This document shows, in pieces, positions 42,401 to 49,317 of a DNA stretch of 64,000 nt. Under the pieces are notes generated by a model. That model did not search any database. It worked only from the letters and a program-made list of their open reading frames with translations, and had not been told where the DNA came from. Positions within the stretch are counted from its first letter, which is position 1, and the number at the start of each line of letters is the position of its first letter. Made by a program: the position numbers and the translations under genes. Source of the stretch: Bacteroidia bacterium (GTDB taxonomy: Bacteria; Bacteroidota; Bacteroidia; Chitinophagales; Chitinophagaceae); the NCBI GenBank assembly GCA_030426665.1, contig JAUHYD010000003.1, forward strand, positions 1 through 64,000, given 5' to 3'.

Positions 42401-44140
42401 ATGAAAAAGTTATATATCGTGTTACTGCTTGCCGCTTGTTCGGTATCAGCAGAAGCCCAGGAAACAAGTACACCTTCTCTCGGGAAGAACCTATCGCCAA
42501 GATGGACGATAGATGTCAACCTTCTGGGAGGGTTAGCCAGCCAGTCCTTTACTACAGCAAACACTACCGCCAACTATTCGGACGCTGTTTCTGCAAATAC
42601 CGGAGAATTGAAATATAGCAAGGGGTACTCCTTTGGTGCAGATGCACAGCTGGGCTTCTTTTTTGGAAAGAAACGCCACTTTGGTATCGGAACGGGTATT
42701 ATGTACATGCAGCAGTATGGAGTAGCTACACTAAGCGGCTTTAATACAGACGCACGTGCTACAGATGCATCAGGCAATATCTTCAGACAAGTACTGACCG
42801 GAAACGATCTGACGGAGGATATTACTACATCAATGGTTAACATACCGGTAGTCTTAAAGTATAAGGACCGCTTTTCTAAACATTGGGGATTCGCAATGGA
42901 TGCCGGAGCGCTTCTGAACCTGCAGGTTAACCATTCGTATACGGCTCATGCCAAATTCGACCAAGGTGCTATATACAAGTTCGTACAAAGTGATGGTGGT
43001 ACAACTGCTGTCTATGACAACTCACCCACTCCGTCTGCAGACAGTTGGATTATCACAAAAGCCGAGTTCCTCCAAAACAACCCTAACGGCAATTGGGAGG
43101 ATTACGCAGCTATCAAACGATCAATGGGGATTAATGTAGGTGATGGACTAACAACCGGAAACCGTACCGGCAATTCCTCCTTCAAGACTGGTTCGGTAGG
43201 ATTCATAATTCAACCCTCAATCAGTTACTACGTATCAGACAATGTAGCGTTTAACTTTGGTGGGTACTACATGGTGCAACCATTCAAAAATGATGCCCAA
43301 AAGGGCTATCGCCTTACAGACGGCAACGGCTCATACAGTTCTGTAATGAATAATGTAACAGCAAGTACCAATCATGCGTATGGGCTAAACGTTGGTGTAA
43401 GGTTCCTGCTGGGGAGGAAAGAAAAAGACAGAGACCATGATGGGATAACGAACAAAAAGGACGACTGCCCGGACGTATATGGGCTGGCGGAATTTAATGG
43501 TTGCCCTGATACCGACAAAGATGGAATCCAGGATTCAAAGGATTCATGTCCGAAAGTGTGGGGACTGGCTCTGTTTAACGGATGCCCTGACACCGACGGC
43601 GATGGGATTAAGGACAAAGATGACGCGTGTCCAAAAACCTTTGGATTGGAGGAGTTTCACGGCTGCCCTGATACGGATGGTGATAAAATACCAGACAATG
43701 TAGATAAATGTCCATTAGTTGCCGGTCCGCTTAGCAATAACGGATGCCCTGAAAAGGAAGATGGAAAACCAGAAGAAGAAACAACTCCGGAAAGGGTAGA
43801 CATTGGCACGCCAATAATGTTTGAAGTCAACAAGTCTGTCATTCACTCATCTTCAATGCCTGTTATTGACGAGGCAGTGGCCGAACTAAAAGAGAATAAA
43901 AGTGCGACCGTAACAATTGACGGGCACGCAGACTCCAGCGGTCCGGAAGATTTCAATAACGTACTTTCACTTCAACGTGCGAACGCAGTTAAGACGCAAC
44001 TCACCGAAAGAGGCGTGAACCCTAACAGGCTAAAGACAGTAGGACATGGTAGCAGAAACCCTGCGGCTTCAAACAGCACATACGAGGGAAAAGAACAAAA
44101 TAGAAGGGCGAAAATGAAGATTTCTACAAATGGAAAATAG
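42401..44140 (+). CDS. OmpA-family protein with thrombospondin type 3 repeats
   Basis: The 579-residue outer-membrane protein (ATG 42401, MKKLYIVLLLAACSVSAEAQ; the frame is open from 42377) has an N-terminal barrel-like region (about 25-350). Four calcium-binding TSP3 repeats follow (DHDGITNKKDDCPD, DKDGIQDSKDSCPK, DGDGIKDKDDACPK, DGDKIPDNVDKCPL), then an OmpA C-terminal domain (about 470-577). The latter has the peptidoglycan-binding TIDGHADSSGPEDFN..LS..RA.AV and RAKMKI segments. It anchors the outer membrane to the cell wall. It begins 28 bp after the giant T9SS gene, so co-expression is likely, and it may support that protein. Confidence 0.9.
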   Translation: MKKLYIVLLLAACSVSAEAQETSTPSLGKNLSPRWTIDVNLLGGLASQSFTTANTTANYSDAVSANTGELKYSKGYSFGADAQLGFFFGKKRHFGIGTGIMYMQQYGVATLSGFNTDARATDASGNIFRQVLTGNDLTEDITTSMVNIPVVLKYKDRFSKHWGFAMDAGALLNLQVNHSYTAHAKFDQGAIYKFVQSDGGTTAVYDNSPTPSADSWIITKAEFLQNNPNGNWEDYAAIKRSMGINVGDGLTTGNRTGNSSFKTGSVGFIIQPSISYYVSDNVAFNFGGYYMVQPFKNDAQKGYRLTDGNGSYSSVMNNVTASTNHAYGLNVGVRFLLGRKEKDRDHDGITNKKDDCPDVYGLAEFNGCPDTDKDGIQDSKDSCPKVWGLALFNGCPDTDGDGIKDKDDACPKTFGLEEFHGCPDTDGDKIPDNVDKCPLVAGPLSNNGCPEKEDGKPEEETTPERVDIGTPIMFEVNKSVIHSSSMPVIDEAVAELKENKSATVTIDGHADSSGPEDFNNVLSLQRANAVKTQLTERGVNPNRLKTVGHGSRNPAASNSTYEGKEQNRRAKMKISTNGK

Positions 44141-44174
44141 CTTTCGCACAAAACTGTGAACTATAAAATATCAC

Positions 44175-44215
44175 AAACCCCCGAAAAGGAACAAATTGTT
44201 CTTTTTCGGGGGTTT
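44175..44215 (+). terminator. Strong terminator after the OmpA gene
   Basis: AAACCCCCGAAAA pairs with TTTTCGGGGGTTT. Inner arms GAACAA/TTGTTC continue the stem, giving about 19 pairs with one mismatch. It lies 34 bp after the stop. Confidence 0.85.
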
Positions 44216-44378
44216 GAATTTATACCGACATCCATTCTTTATCCATCAACTGTCAAGCGCGCGGCTATCTGTTCAGGTGTGAAAGATGTAACTATCATAA
44301 TTCAATGTGTAATGCTCATGAGCCGTTTCCGGCGGACCTTTGTCTTGTGGAAATTCCTCCACAGAAATATAAGTTTAC

Positions 44379-44693
44379 ATGAAAAAGATAATCGTTTTTT
44401 CAATGATGGCTTGCCTGTCCATGACGTTCGTTCCGAGTCAGTCAATAGCGGCTTCGGCAAACATATCTGCCTCCGGCAACACAACAACAAACTCGACAGC
44501 AGCTAACGCCCTGATAGCAAGATTGCACGAAATAAAGGCCAGGGACGTATCTACAATGAGTGCACCTGAAAAAAAAGGGTTACGCAAAGAAGTTCGTTCC
44601 ATAAAACATCAACTGAGTGGCATAGGTGGTGGCGTGTATCTATCTGCCGGGGCAATTATTCTAATCGTTATCCTACTTATTATTCTATTGTAG
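44379..44693 (+). CDS. Small exported membrane protein of the Bacteroidota envelope-stress type
   Basis: The 104-residue protein has a signal peptide (MKKIIVFSMMACLSMTFVPSQSIAA by eye), a serine/threonine/asparagine-rich linker and the basic stretch LHEIKARDVSTMSAPEKKGLRKEVRSIKHQL. It ends in a membrane helix preceded by GGGVYLSAG (IILIVILLIILL). This pattern recurs in Bacteroidota beside CsbD genes, but no function is known to me. It opens a run of small envelope genes (44379-47095) and has a GACCTTTG box at 44335-44342. Confidence 0.7.
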   Translation: MKKIIVFSMMACLSMTFVPSQSIAASANISASGNTTTNSTAANALIARLHEIKARDVSTMSAPEKKGLRKEVRSIKHQLSGIGGGVYLSAGAIILIVILLIILL

Positions 44694-44759
44694 ATGTTGG
44701 TAAACACAAGGCAAATGCAACAAAAGATTTCATACAACTAAACAGGCACAAGAGAATCA

Positions 44760-44948
44760 ATGAAAAATCTAATAGAGTTTAAAGGCAACTGGAATGAAAC
44801 CAAGGGAAAACTAAAACAACAATTTGCAATGCTCACTGACAATGACTTGATGCTGATAGAAGGCAAACAGGATGAATTGATCGGTCGACTGCAGATTAAG
44901 TTAGGTAAAACAAAAGAAGAGCTACGAAAAATCATCTCTGAGCTGTAA
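44760..44948 (+). CDS. CsbD-family stress protein
   Basis: The 62-residue protein fits the CsbD family of small general-stress proteins: it opens with the [24 protein letters not shown] motif and continues [22 protein letters not shown]. The family forms a compact helical bundle of unknown activity and is induced in stationary phase or by osmotic stress in several bacteria. It lies 66 bp after the 104-residue membrane protein gene and 41 bp before the lipoprotein gene, so it is probably in the same transcription unit. Confidence 0.85.
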   Translation: MKNLIEFKGNWNETKGKLKQQFAMLTDNDLMLIEGKQDELIGRLQIKLGKTKEELRKIISEL

Positions 44949-44989
44949 GACACAAAAAATTGAATCGTCATCCCCTAAAACAACTAAAC

Positions 44990-45439
44990 ATGAAAAAATA
45001 CATTTTATTATCTACGATTGTAGCAATTACCATTTCAGGCTCGCTTATTATGGGCTGTGACAATGCTTCCCCTTCAGAGAAAGTCGAAGAAGCACAAACT
45101 GAAGTAGTACAGGCAAACCAAAATCTGGACGAGGCTAATGATGCGTATAAGGCTGAAATAGAAAGCTATCGAATAGAATCTGATGAAAAAATTGCGGCAA
45201 ATGAAAGAAGCATTAAAGAGTTCCGGGCAAGAGTAAACCAGGAAAAGAAAGAAGCGAAAGCTGAGTATGTCCGGAAAATCGAAATGTTAGAAAAGAAGAA
45301 TTCTGACATGAAAATGAAACTCGACGACTATACTGCCGAAGGCAAAGAAAAGTGGGAAATGTTTAAAGCCGAGTTCAATCACGATATGGACGAGATGGGT
45401 AACGCTATTAAGGACATCGGCGTTAAAAATGTAAAATAA
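44990..45439 (+). CDS. Coiled-coil lipoprotein
   Basis: The 149-residue product (ATG 44990, MKKYILLSTIV; the frame is open from 44960) has a lipoprotein signal with the lipobox SLIMGC. Residues 25-120 are almost entirely charged heptads (EKVEEAQTEVVQANQNLDEA ... KKEAKAEYVRKIEMLEKK), predicting one long coiled coil. It looks like a spacer or envelope-tethering lipoprotein, similar in style to Lpp-like proteins but longer. It sits in the small envelope-gene cluster. Confidence 0.75.
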   Translation: MKKYILLSTIVAITISGSLIMGCDNASPSEKVEEAQTEVVQANQNLDEANDAYKAEIESYRIESDEKIAANERSIKEFRARVNQEKKEAKAEYVRKIEMLEKKNSDMKMKLDDYTAEGKEKWEMFKAEFNHDMDEMGNAIKDIGVKNVK

Positions 45440-45478
45440 TAACAAACAAAAAATTCAATTTTCAAAAAAACTAATAAA

Positions 45479-46165
45479 ATGAAAAAACTAATTCTATTTA
45501 CTATGGTTGCCCTTTCGATAAACAACTATGGTATAGCACAGACAGATCAGTCTACAAATACAGTAACTACCAAGGTTATAGCGGTAGATGAGACCGACCC
45601 ACGCTATGCAACAGTATTTGGAGTGAAGGTTGGAGGCAACTATTCCAACGTCTACAAGACAAGTGGCAGTTCGTTCCATGCCGATCCTAAGTTCGGGCTC
45701 GCATTAGGAGCATTCGTGGCCATACCTATTGGCAAATACTTTGGCATCCAACCCGAATTACTATTCTCCCAAAAGGGTTTTAAAGGCACAGGTAATATAC
45801 TTGGAAGTCCTTATGAACTTACCCGCACAACAAGCTTTATAGATGTGCCCGTATTTGTATGTGTGAAGCCCACCGAGTTTATCACAATCCTTGCCGGGCC
45901 TCAGTATTCATTCCTCACAAAACAGAAAGATGTATTTAGAAATGCATTCACCACGATACAACAGGAGCAGGAGTTTCAGAACGACAATATTCGCAAGAAT
46001 ATATTATGCTTTGTAGCTGGTTTTGACATTAGCATGAAAAGCATTGTACTTGGTGCACGCGCTGGTTGGGACCTGCAAAAAAATAACGGAGACGGTACGT
46101 CAAAAACCCCTCAATACAAAAATTATTGGTATCAGGCTACCATTGGTTTCCGGCTTTACAAGTAA
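45479..46165 (+). CDS. Porin-family outer-membrane barrel (PorT/OMP_b-brl_2-like)
   Basis: The 228-residue product has a signal peptide (ending NYGIAQ). It has the eight-strand-type barrel pattern of Bacteroidota OMP_b-brl_2 proteins: FGVKVGGNYSNVY, FGLALGAFVAIPIGKYFGIQPELLFSQKGF, FIDVPVFVCVKP, LAGPQYSFLT, and a terminal strand QATIGFRLYK. This group contains PorT-like proteins and many uncharacterised barrels. It lies 39 bp after the coiled-coil lipoprotein gene. A specific role in type IX secretion is not supported by sequence alone. Confidence 0.8.
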   Translation: MKKLILFTMVALSINNYGIAQTDQSTNTVTTKVIAVDETDPRYATVFGVKVGGNYSNVYKTSGSSFHADPKFGLALGAFVAIPIGKYFGIQPELLFSQKGFKGTGNILGSPYELTRTTSFIDVPVFVCVKPTEFITILAGPQYSFLTKQKDVFRNAFTTIQQEQEFQNDNIRKNILCFVAGFDISMKSIVLGARAGWDLQKNNGDGTSKTPQYKNYWYQATIGFRLYK

Positions 46166-46337
46166 ACCAATTGCATCAGAAACCATAGACCCTATTGATA
46201 GCCTGTATGCGTCTCTGCAATGAAACAAATGCACCTTTAACGCAACAAAAGAGGGTTTCTTACCTGCAGGCAAATACAGAAGCGACCAAAATTTGTCTTT
46301 AAATCAATTTTTCCTCAAATTTTTAATTAATAACAAC

Positions 46338-46895
46338 ATGAACAACAGAATTTTCACCACGATAACTTTAATTATACTATTTGCAATTGCCCAACCCACG
46401 TACAGTCACGAGAAGTATGGTGGGGCCCTAAATCTGGGCGTTGGCCTTGGCTACTACGGCTATGTTGGCTATTCAACGCCGGTATTGCATGCCGACTATG
46501 AGTTTGATGTTGCAAAGAGCTTTACGCTTGCGCCGTTTATCAACTACTTCTCTTACTCGAATTACCACTATTGGGGCGATGCTCATAATCACTACAAAAA
46601 CTACTCTTACCGCGAAACAGTGATTCCAATCGGAGTTAAAGGAACTTATTATTTCGACCAACTGGTAGGCGCAGGTACGAACTGGGATTTTTATGCAGCC
46701 GGATCGTTAGGTTTTGCAATCAGATCGACAACCTGGGAAAACGGATATTATGGAGAGACCAACGTCAAACATGGTACAGGAGCACTATACCTTGACCTTC
46801 ATGCCGGCGCAGAGTATCACTTTAACAAGAAGGTAGGCATGTTCCTTGATCTATCGACAGGTGTTTCAACACTGGGCATAGCAATTCATCTTTAG
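46338..46895 (+). CDS. Small outer-membrane barrel protein, unknown role
   Basis: The 185-residue product (ATG 46338, MNNRIFTTITLIILFAIAQPTYS; the frame opens at 46293 inside the leader) has a signal peptide. Aromatic-rich beta strands follow (LNLGVGLGYYGYVGYSTPVLHADYEF, FTLAPFINYFSYSNYHYWG, LYLDLHAGAEYHFNKKVGMFLDLS), ending in IAIHL. It resembles small eight-stranded outer-membrane proteins. It is the last barrel in the envelope-stress cluster, 44 bp before the 51-residue membrane peptide gene. Confidence 0.72.
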   Translation: MNNRIFTTITLIILFAIAQPTYSHEKYGGALNLGVGLGYYGYVGYSTPVLHADYEFDVAKSFTLAPFINYFSYSNYHYWGDAHNHYKNYSYRETVIPIGVKGTYYFDQLVGAGTNWDFYAAGSLGFAIRSTTWENGYYGETNVKHGTGALYLDLHAGAEYHFNKKVGMFLDLSTGVSTLGIAIHL

Positions 46896-46939
46896 CCTTT
46901 TTCGAACACGCCCTATCGGTTCATTCGTAAAAATACTCC

Positions 46940-47095
46940 ATGAAAAATTTACTGACTATTATAGCCATTATTCTTGTAATTACGTGGGCTATTGGTTATC
47001 TCGGCTATCATGCCGGAGGCATCATCCACCTACTTTTAGTTATCGCAATAGTATCTATTCTACTGAGAATAATAAGGGGGGATAAATTCATCTGA
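46940..47095 (+). CDS. 51-residue lmo0937-type membrane peptide
   Basis: A short gene, ATG 46940 to TGA 47095, encodes a peptide with two hydrophobic helices (NLLTIIAIILVITWAIGYL and GIIHLLLVIAIVSILLRII) joined by GYHAGG and ending in RGDKFI. Length, the W..GY..GG turn and the IH.LLVIAIV..LLR helix match the lmo0937 family of small membrane proteins common in stress clusters. It follows the 185-residue barrel gene by 44 bp. Function unknown. Confidence 0.75.
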   Translation: MKNLLTIIAIILVITWAIGYLGYHAGGIIHLLLVIAIVSILLRIIRGDKFI

Positions 47096-47157
47096 ACTAG
47101 TTGCTACGGATAGCGTTCACGAAACTAACTGTAACCAACATACATCATCAAGCAGCG

Positions 47158-48048
47158 TTATCTGGGTTTCAGCATCCAGGTAACCTGCATTTTGGGCGGT
47201 GGCTCCTTTCTATTGCGTAGTTCTTCAGGCAAAACTTTCATCAGGTGTGGGATTACGCTCAACGACTGATAATCGGGTTCAGCTTCGGTAACAATCTCAA
47301 AACCCTGACTTTTAAAAAATGAACGGGCGCTTTCGAAACTTTCAAATTTGTTGTCCTCTATACTATGCTGCTCAAAAAAGGATCGTTCACTACTCGTATA
47401 TGGCACACGATCTGCCATTTCCGGAGGCCGCTTTATGTAAACATCTGCTGTGATCCAGCAACCACCACGTTGTTTTAATGTTTTGAGGATTGTACTGCAT
47501 AACCTGACTTTCTCTTCCTGGTTCAGGTACATCAGCAATCCTTCATTTATTATCGTCAAAGGACCGTTTCCAAACATGTTGACGATATCATTGAATGCTG
47601 CCGCATCCATTACATCCAGCTGCAACAATTCGAACCTACCTTTTACTCCTTCACCCACGGGCAAAGCGTCAATCATACCCTGTTTAGTAAAAACTACGTC
47701 CGGCAAGTCAGTATCAATGTACCGAATACTTTCGTCTCTTTCACATAAGTCTAGGCCACGAAAAGAATATCCCGACGACAACTCCAGAATATTCGTATTG
47801 CCTGTTTGTTTCAGCAACTGATCTACACTCCTGTATCTCGATTCAAAATGCATTGCACGCATCCAGAACCAAAAATCCTTATCGTCATAGTTCAGATTAA
47901 AAATTTCGCCACCATCTATTAGTCCAGCTGCTTGTTTTGCGTAGGGGATATTAGTATTACCTTTTAGCTTTAGGAGCGATTTTGCTGATGGGCTTACGCT
48001 ACTAAAGTCTTTTAGCTTTTGTGGCATATTCGACAATTTGTTTTCCAC
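47158..48048 (-). CDS. Class I SAM-dependent methyltransferase, leucine carboxyl methyltransferase-like
   Basis: The 296-residue enzyme shows the LCM-type layout: an N-terminal helical part with FWFWMRAMHFESRYRSVDQLL, motif I NILELSSGYSFRGLDLC with the acidic position IDTDLPDV, motif II NGPLTIINEGLLMYLNQEE and the C-terminal strand MQVTWMLKP. Relatives methylate carboxyl or hydroxyl groups, including those of polyketides; the substrate is unknown. Two starts are possible: M1 at 48048 and M8 at 48027. The promoter at 48056-48087 places transcription start only a few bases before 48048, which makes 48027 attractive. Confidence 0.78.
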   Translation of the reverse strand: MENKLSNMPQKLKDFSSVSPSAKSLLKLKGNTNIPYAKQAAGLIDGGEIFNLNYDDKDFWFWMRAMHFESRYRSVDQLLKQTGNTNILELSSGYSFRGLDLCERDESIRYIDTDLPDVVFTKQGMIDALPVGEGVKGRFELLQLDVMDAAAFNDIVNMFGNGPLTIINEGLLMYLNQEEKVRLCSTILKTLKQRGGCWITADVYIKRPPEMADRVPYTSSERSFFEQHSIEDNKFESFESARSFFKSQGFEIVTEAEPDYQSLSVIPHLMKVLPEELRNRKEPPPKMQVTWMLKPR

Positions 48049-48055
48049 TTCAACT

Positions 48056-48087
48056 CAAAAATAGTTTAAGATAGCAAACCCGTCAAA
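48056..48087 (-). promoter_or_regulatory. Promoter of the methyltransferase gene
   Basis: Minus strand TATTTTTG (48056-48063) is a perfect -7 box and TTTG (48084-48087) lies 20 nt upstream. The start site predicted from it is about 48050, leaving almost no leader before ATG 48048. Confidence 0.6.
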
Positions 48088-48294
48088 TAGTACGCTAATG
48101 AAGCTTATTCACATTCGCAACCAATAACCCGTAACCAGTTTAATTGAAGATTGTGTTCTGCCAAGATGATGCAAAGGCACAATGGCTGTACCACCATTAT
48201 TACTCCGGAGCAACGCCCAGCACCGACAAATCGCAATTGCTTGAATTTTCGCCAGTACCTGCATCGCCGAAAGCGAGCTGTTTCCTCTCTTATC

Positions 48295-48504
48295 CTAATT
48301 TTCCTCCTTATACTCAAGAATGTCTCCGGGTTGGCAATTGAGTACCCTACAAATAGATTCCAGGGTCGAAAACCTAATAGCCTTGCCCCGGCTTTGTTTC
48401 AGGATTGATAGGTTAACGACAGACACTCCTACCTTTTCAGACAACTCAGTCAGATTCATTTTTCTTGTAGCCATTACTACATCCAGATTCACAATTATAG
48501 CCAT
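48295..48504 (-). CDS. Small XRE/Cro-type regulator, YozG-like
   Basis: The 69-residue protein is a single HTH: MAIIVNLDVVMATRKMNLTELSEKVGVSVVNLSILKQSRGKAIRFSTLESICRVLNCQPGDILEY by segments, with the recognition helix around VVNLSILK. It matches the YozG-type regulators typically paired with a small membrane protein gene. Here the partner at 48510 ends 5 bp upstream, so they share one transcript. It probably represses its own operon through the TATCG repeats at 49032-49088. Confidence 0.88.
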   Translation of the reverse strand: MAIIVNLDVVMATRKMNLTELSEKVGVSVVNLSILKQSRGKAIRFSTLESICRVLNCQPGDILEYKEEN

Positions 48505-48509
48505 AGCAA

Positions 48510-49010
48510 TTAGATAGTTAATGAGTTTTCAAACGTTTCCAGCAAATCCTTGTAATTCTTTTCGTTTCTCCCCCACGAAACGGCTCCAAAAAAAGACGCC
48601 GAACAAAAGTCAACTACTGTCTTGTTGTCCTTTTCAGTCATGTCAACATAAATGTTTTCGCCCCACGAGAACATGCTAATTCGCGATGTAGCAAACAATA
48701 CGCCCTTGCCTTTGTCGGTATAACGAACCGTGAAGCCTGCATCCGACAAAACTTCCACCAACTTGTCAAACAAAATATCTTTTGCGATATCAAACTCATC
48801 CTGACGGCGAATTTTTGCGGTAAATAAATTATAGCTACTTGTGAAGTATGGCCGGAAATTTATGTTGCGACGCACAAGCAAACTGAATAGAAAAAGGCCT
48901 CCTATACTTAAAGAGATAATTCTGAAAAATGCCTGATTCTCCATCCTGACAAGCAAATACATTATTGAGAATGCAACCAATACAATAACGGCAGTTCTAA
49001 TTGATTTCAT
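48510..49010 (-). CDS. Membrane protein paired with the YozG-like regulator
   Basis: The 166-residue product (ATG 49010, MKSIRTAVIVLVAFS; the frame opens at 49055 within the promoter) has two N-terminal membrane helices (about 5-22 and 29-47). A soluble domain follows (RRQDEFDIAKDILFDKLVEVLSDAGFTVRYTDKGKG ... FSWGENIYVDMTEKDNKTVVDF). The soluble part resembles small alpha/beta domains of unknown function. Pairing with a YozG-type regulator is a known arrangement, though the usual partner is a four-helix DUF2975 protein, so this pair is a variant. Confidence 0.65.
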   Translation of the reverse strand: MKSIRTAVIVLVAFSIMYLLVRMENQAFFRIISLSIGGLFLFSLLVRRNINFRPYFTSSYNLFTAKIRRQDEFDIAKDILFDKLVEVLSDAGFTVRYTDKGKGVLFATSRISMFSWGENIYVDMTEKDNKTVVDFCSASFFGAVSWGRNEKNYKDLLETFENSLTI

Positions 49011-49031
49011 AAAAAGATGTTTTAGTAGTAA

Positions 49032-49088
49032 CGATAGGCAAATATACAACGACAAAAATGATTATCGCAAATTATTTATCGTTTATCA
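49032..49088 (-). promoter_or_regulatory. Promoter with TATCG operator repeats
   Basis: Minus strand TATATTTG (49039-49046) and TTTG (49068-49071), 21 nt apart, form the promoter. TATCG repeats at 49063 and 49077, TATCA at 49084 and an inverted CGATA at 49032 flank both elements. This fits autoregulation by the XRE protein. The rest of the gap to 49317 shows nothing. Confidence 0.55.
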
Positions 49089-49317
49089 TTAATTATTTAC
49101 CCTAAATCAATAATTATCACCCCACAACTTGTCTATTTTACAATATCCCTGCAGCTTCCGGATACAAACTGCCTTTAACTATGAATAGTTGTATTTTCCT
49201 GACTGCGACGCAGATTAACTATGGCCTCTATATACATGAAACCACCGTTCCATTGTCAACTGGAATTGCTGCAAACAGAGATTGGAGAGATTATACTCGC
49301 TCGGTGCCATACGGTAC

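Noticed and set aside
47158-48048. Polyketide or secondary-metabolite cluster around the methyltransferase
   Set aside because: No synthase, transporter or tailoring genes lie beside it.
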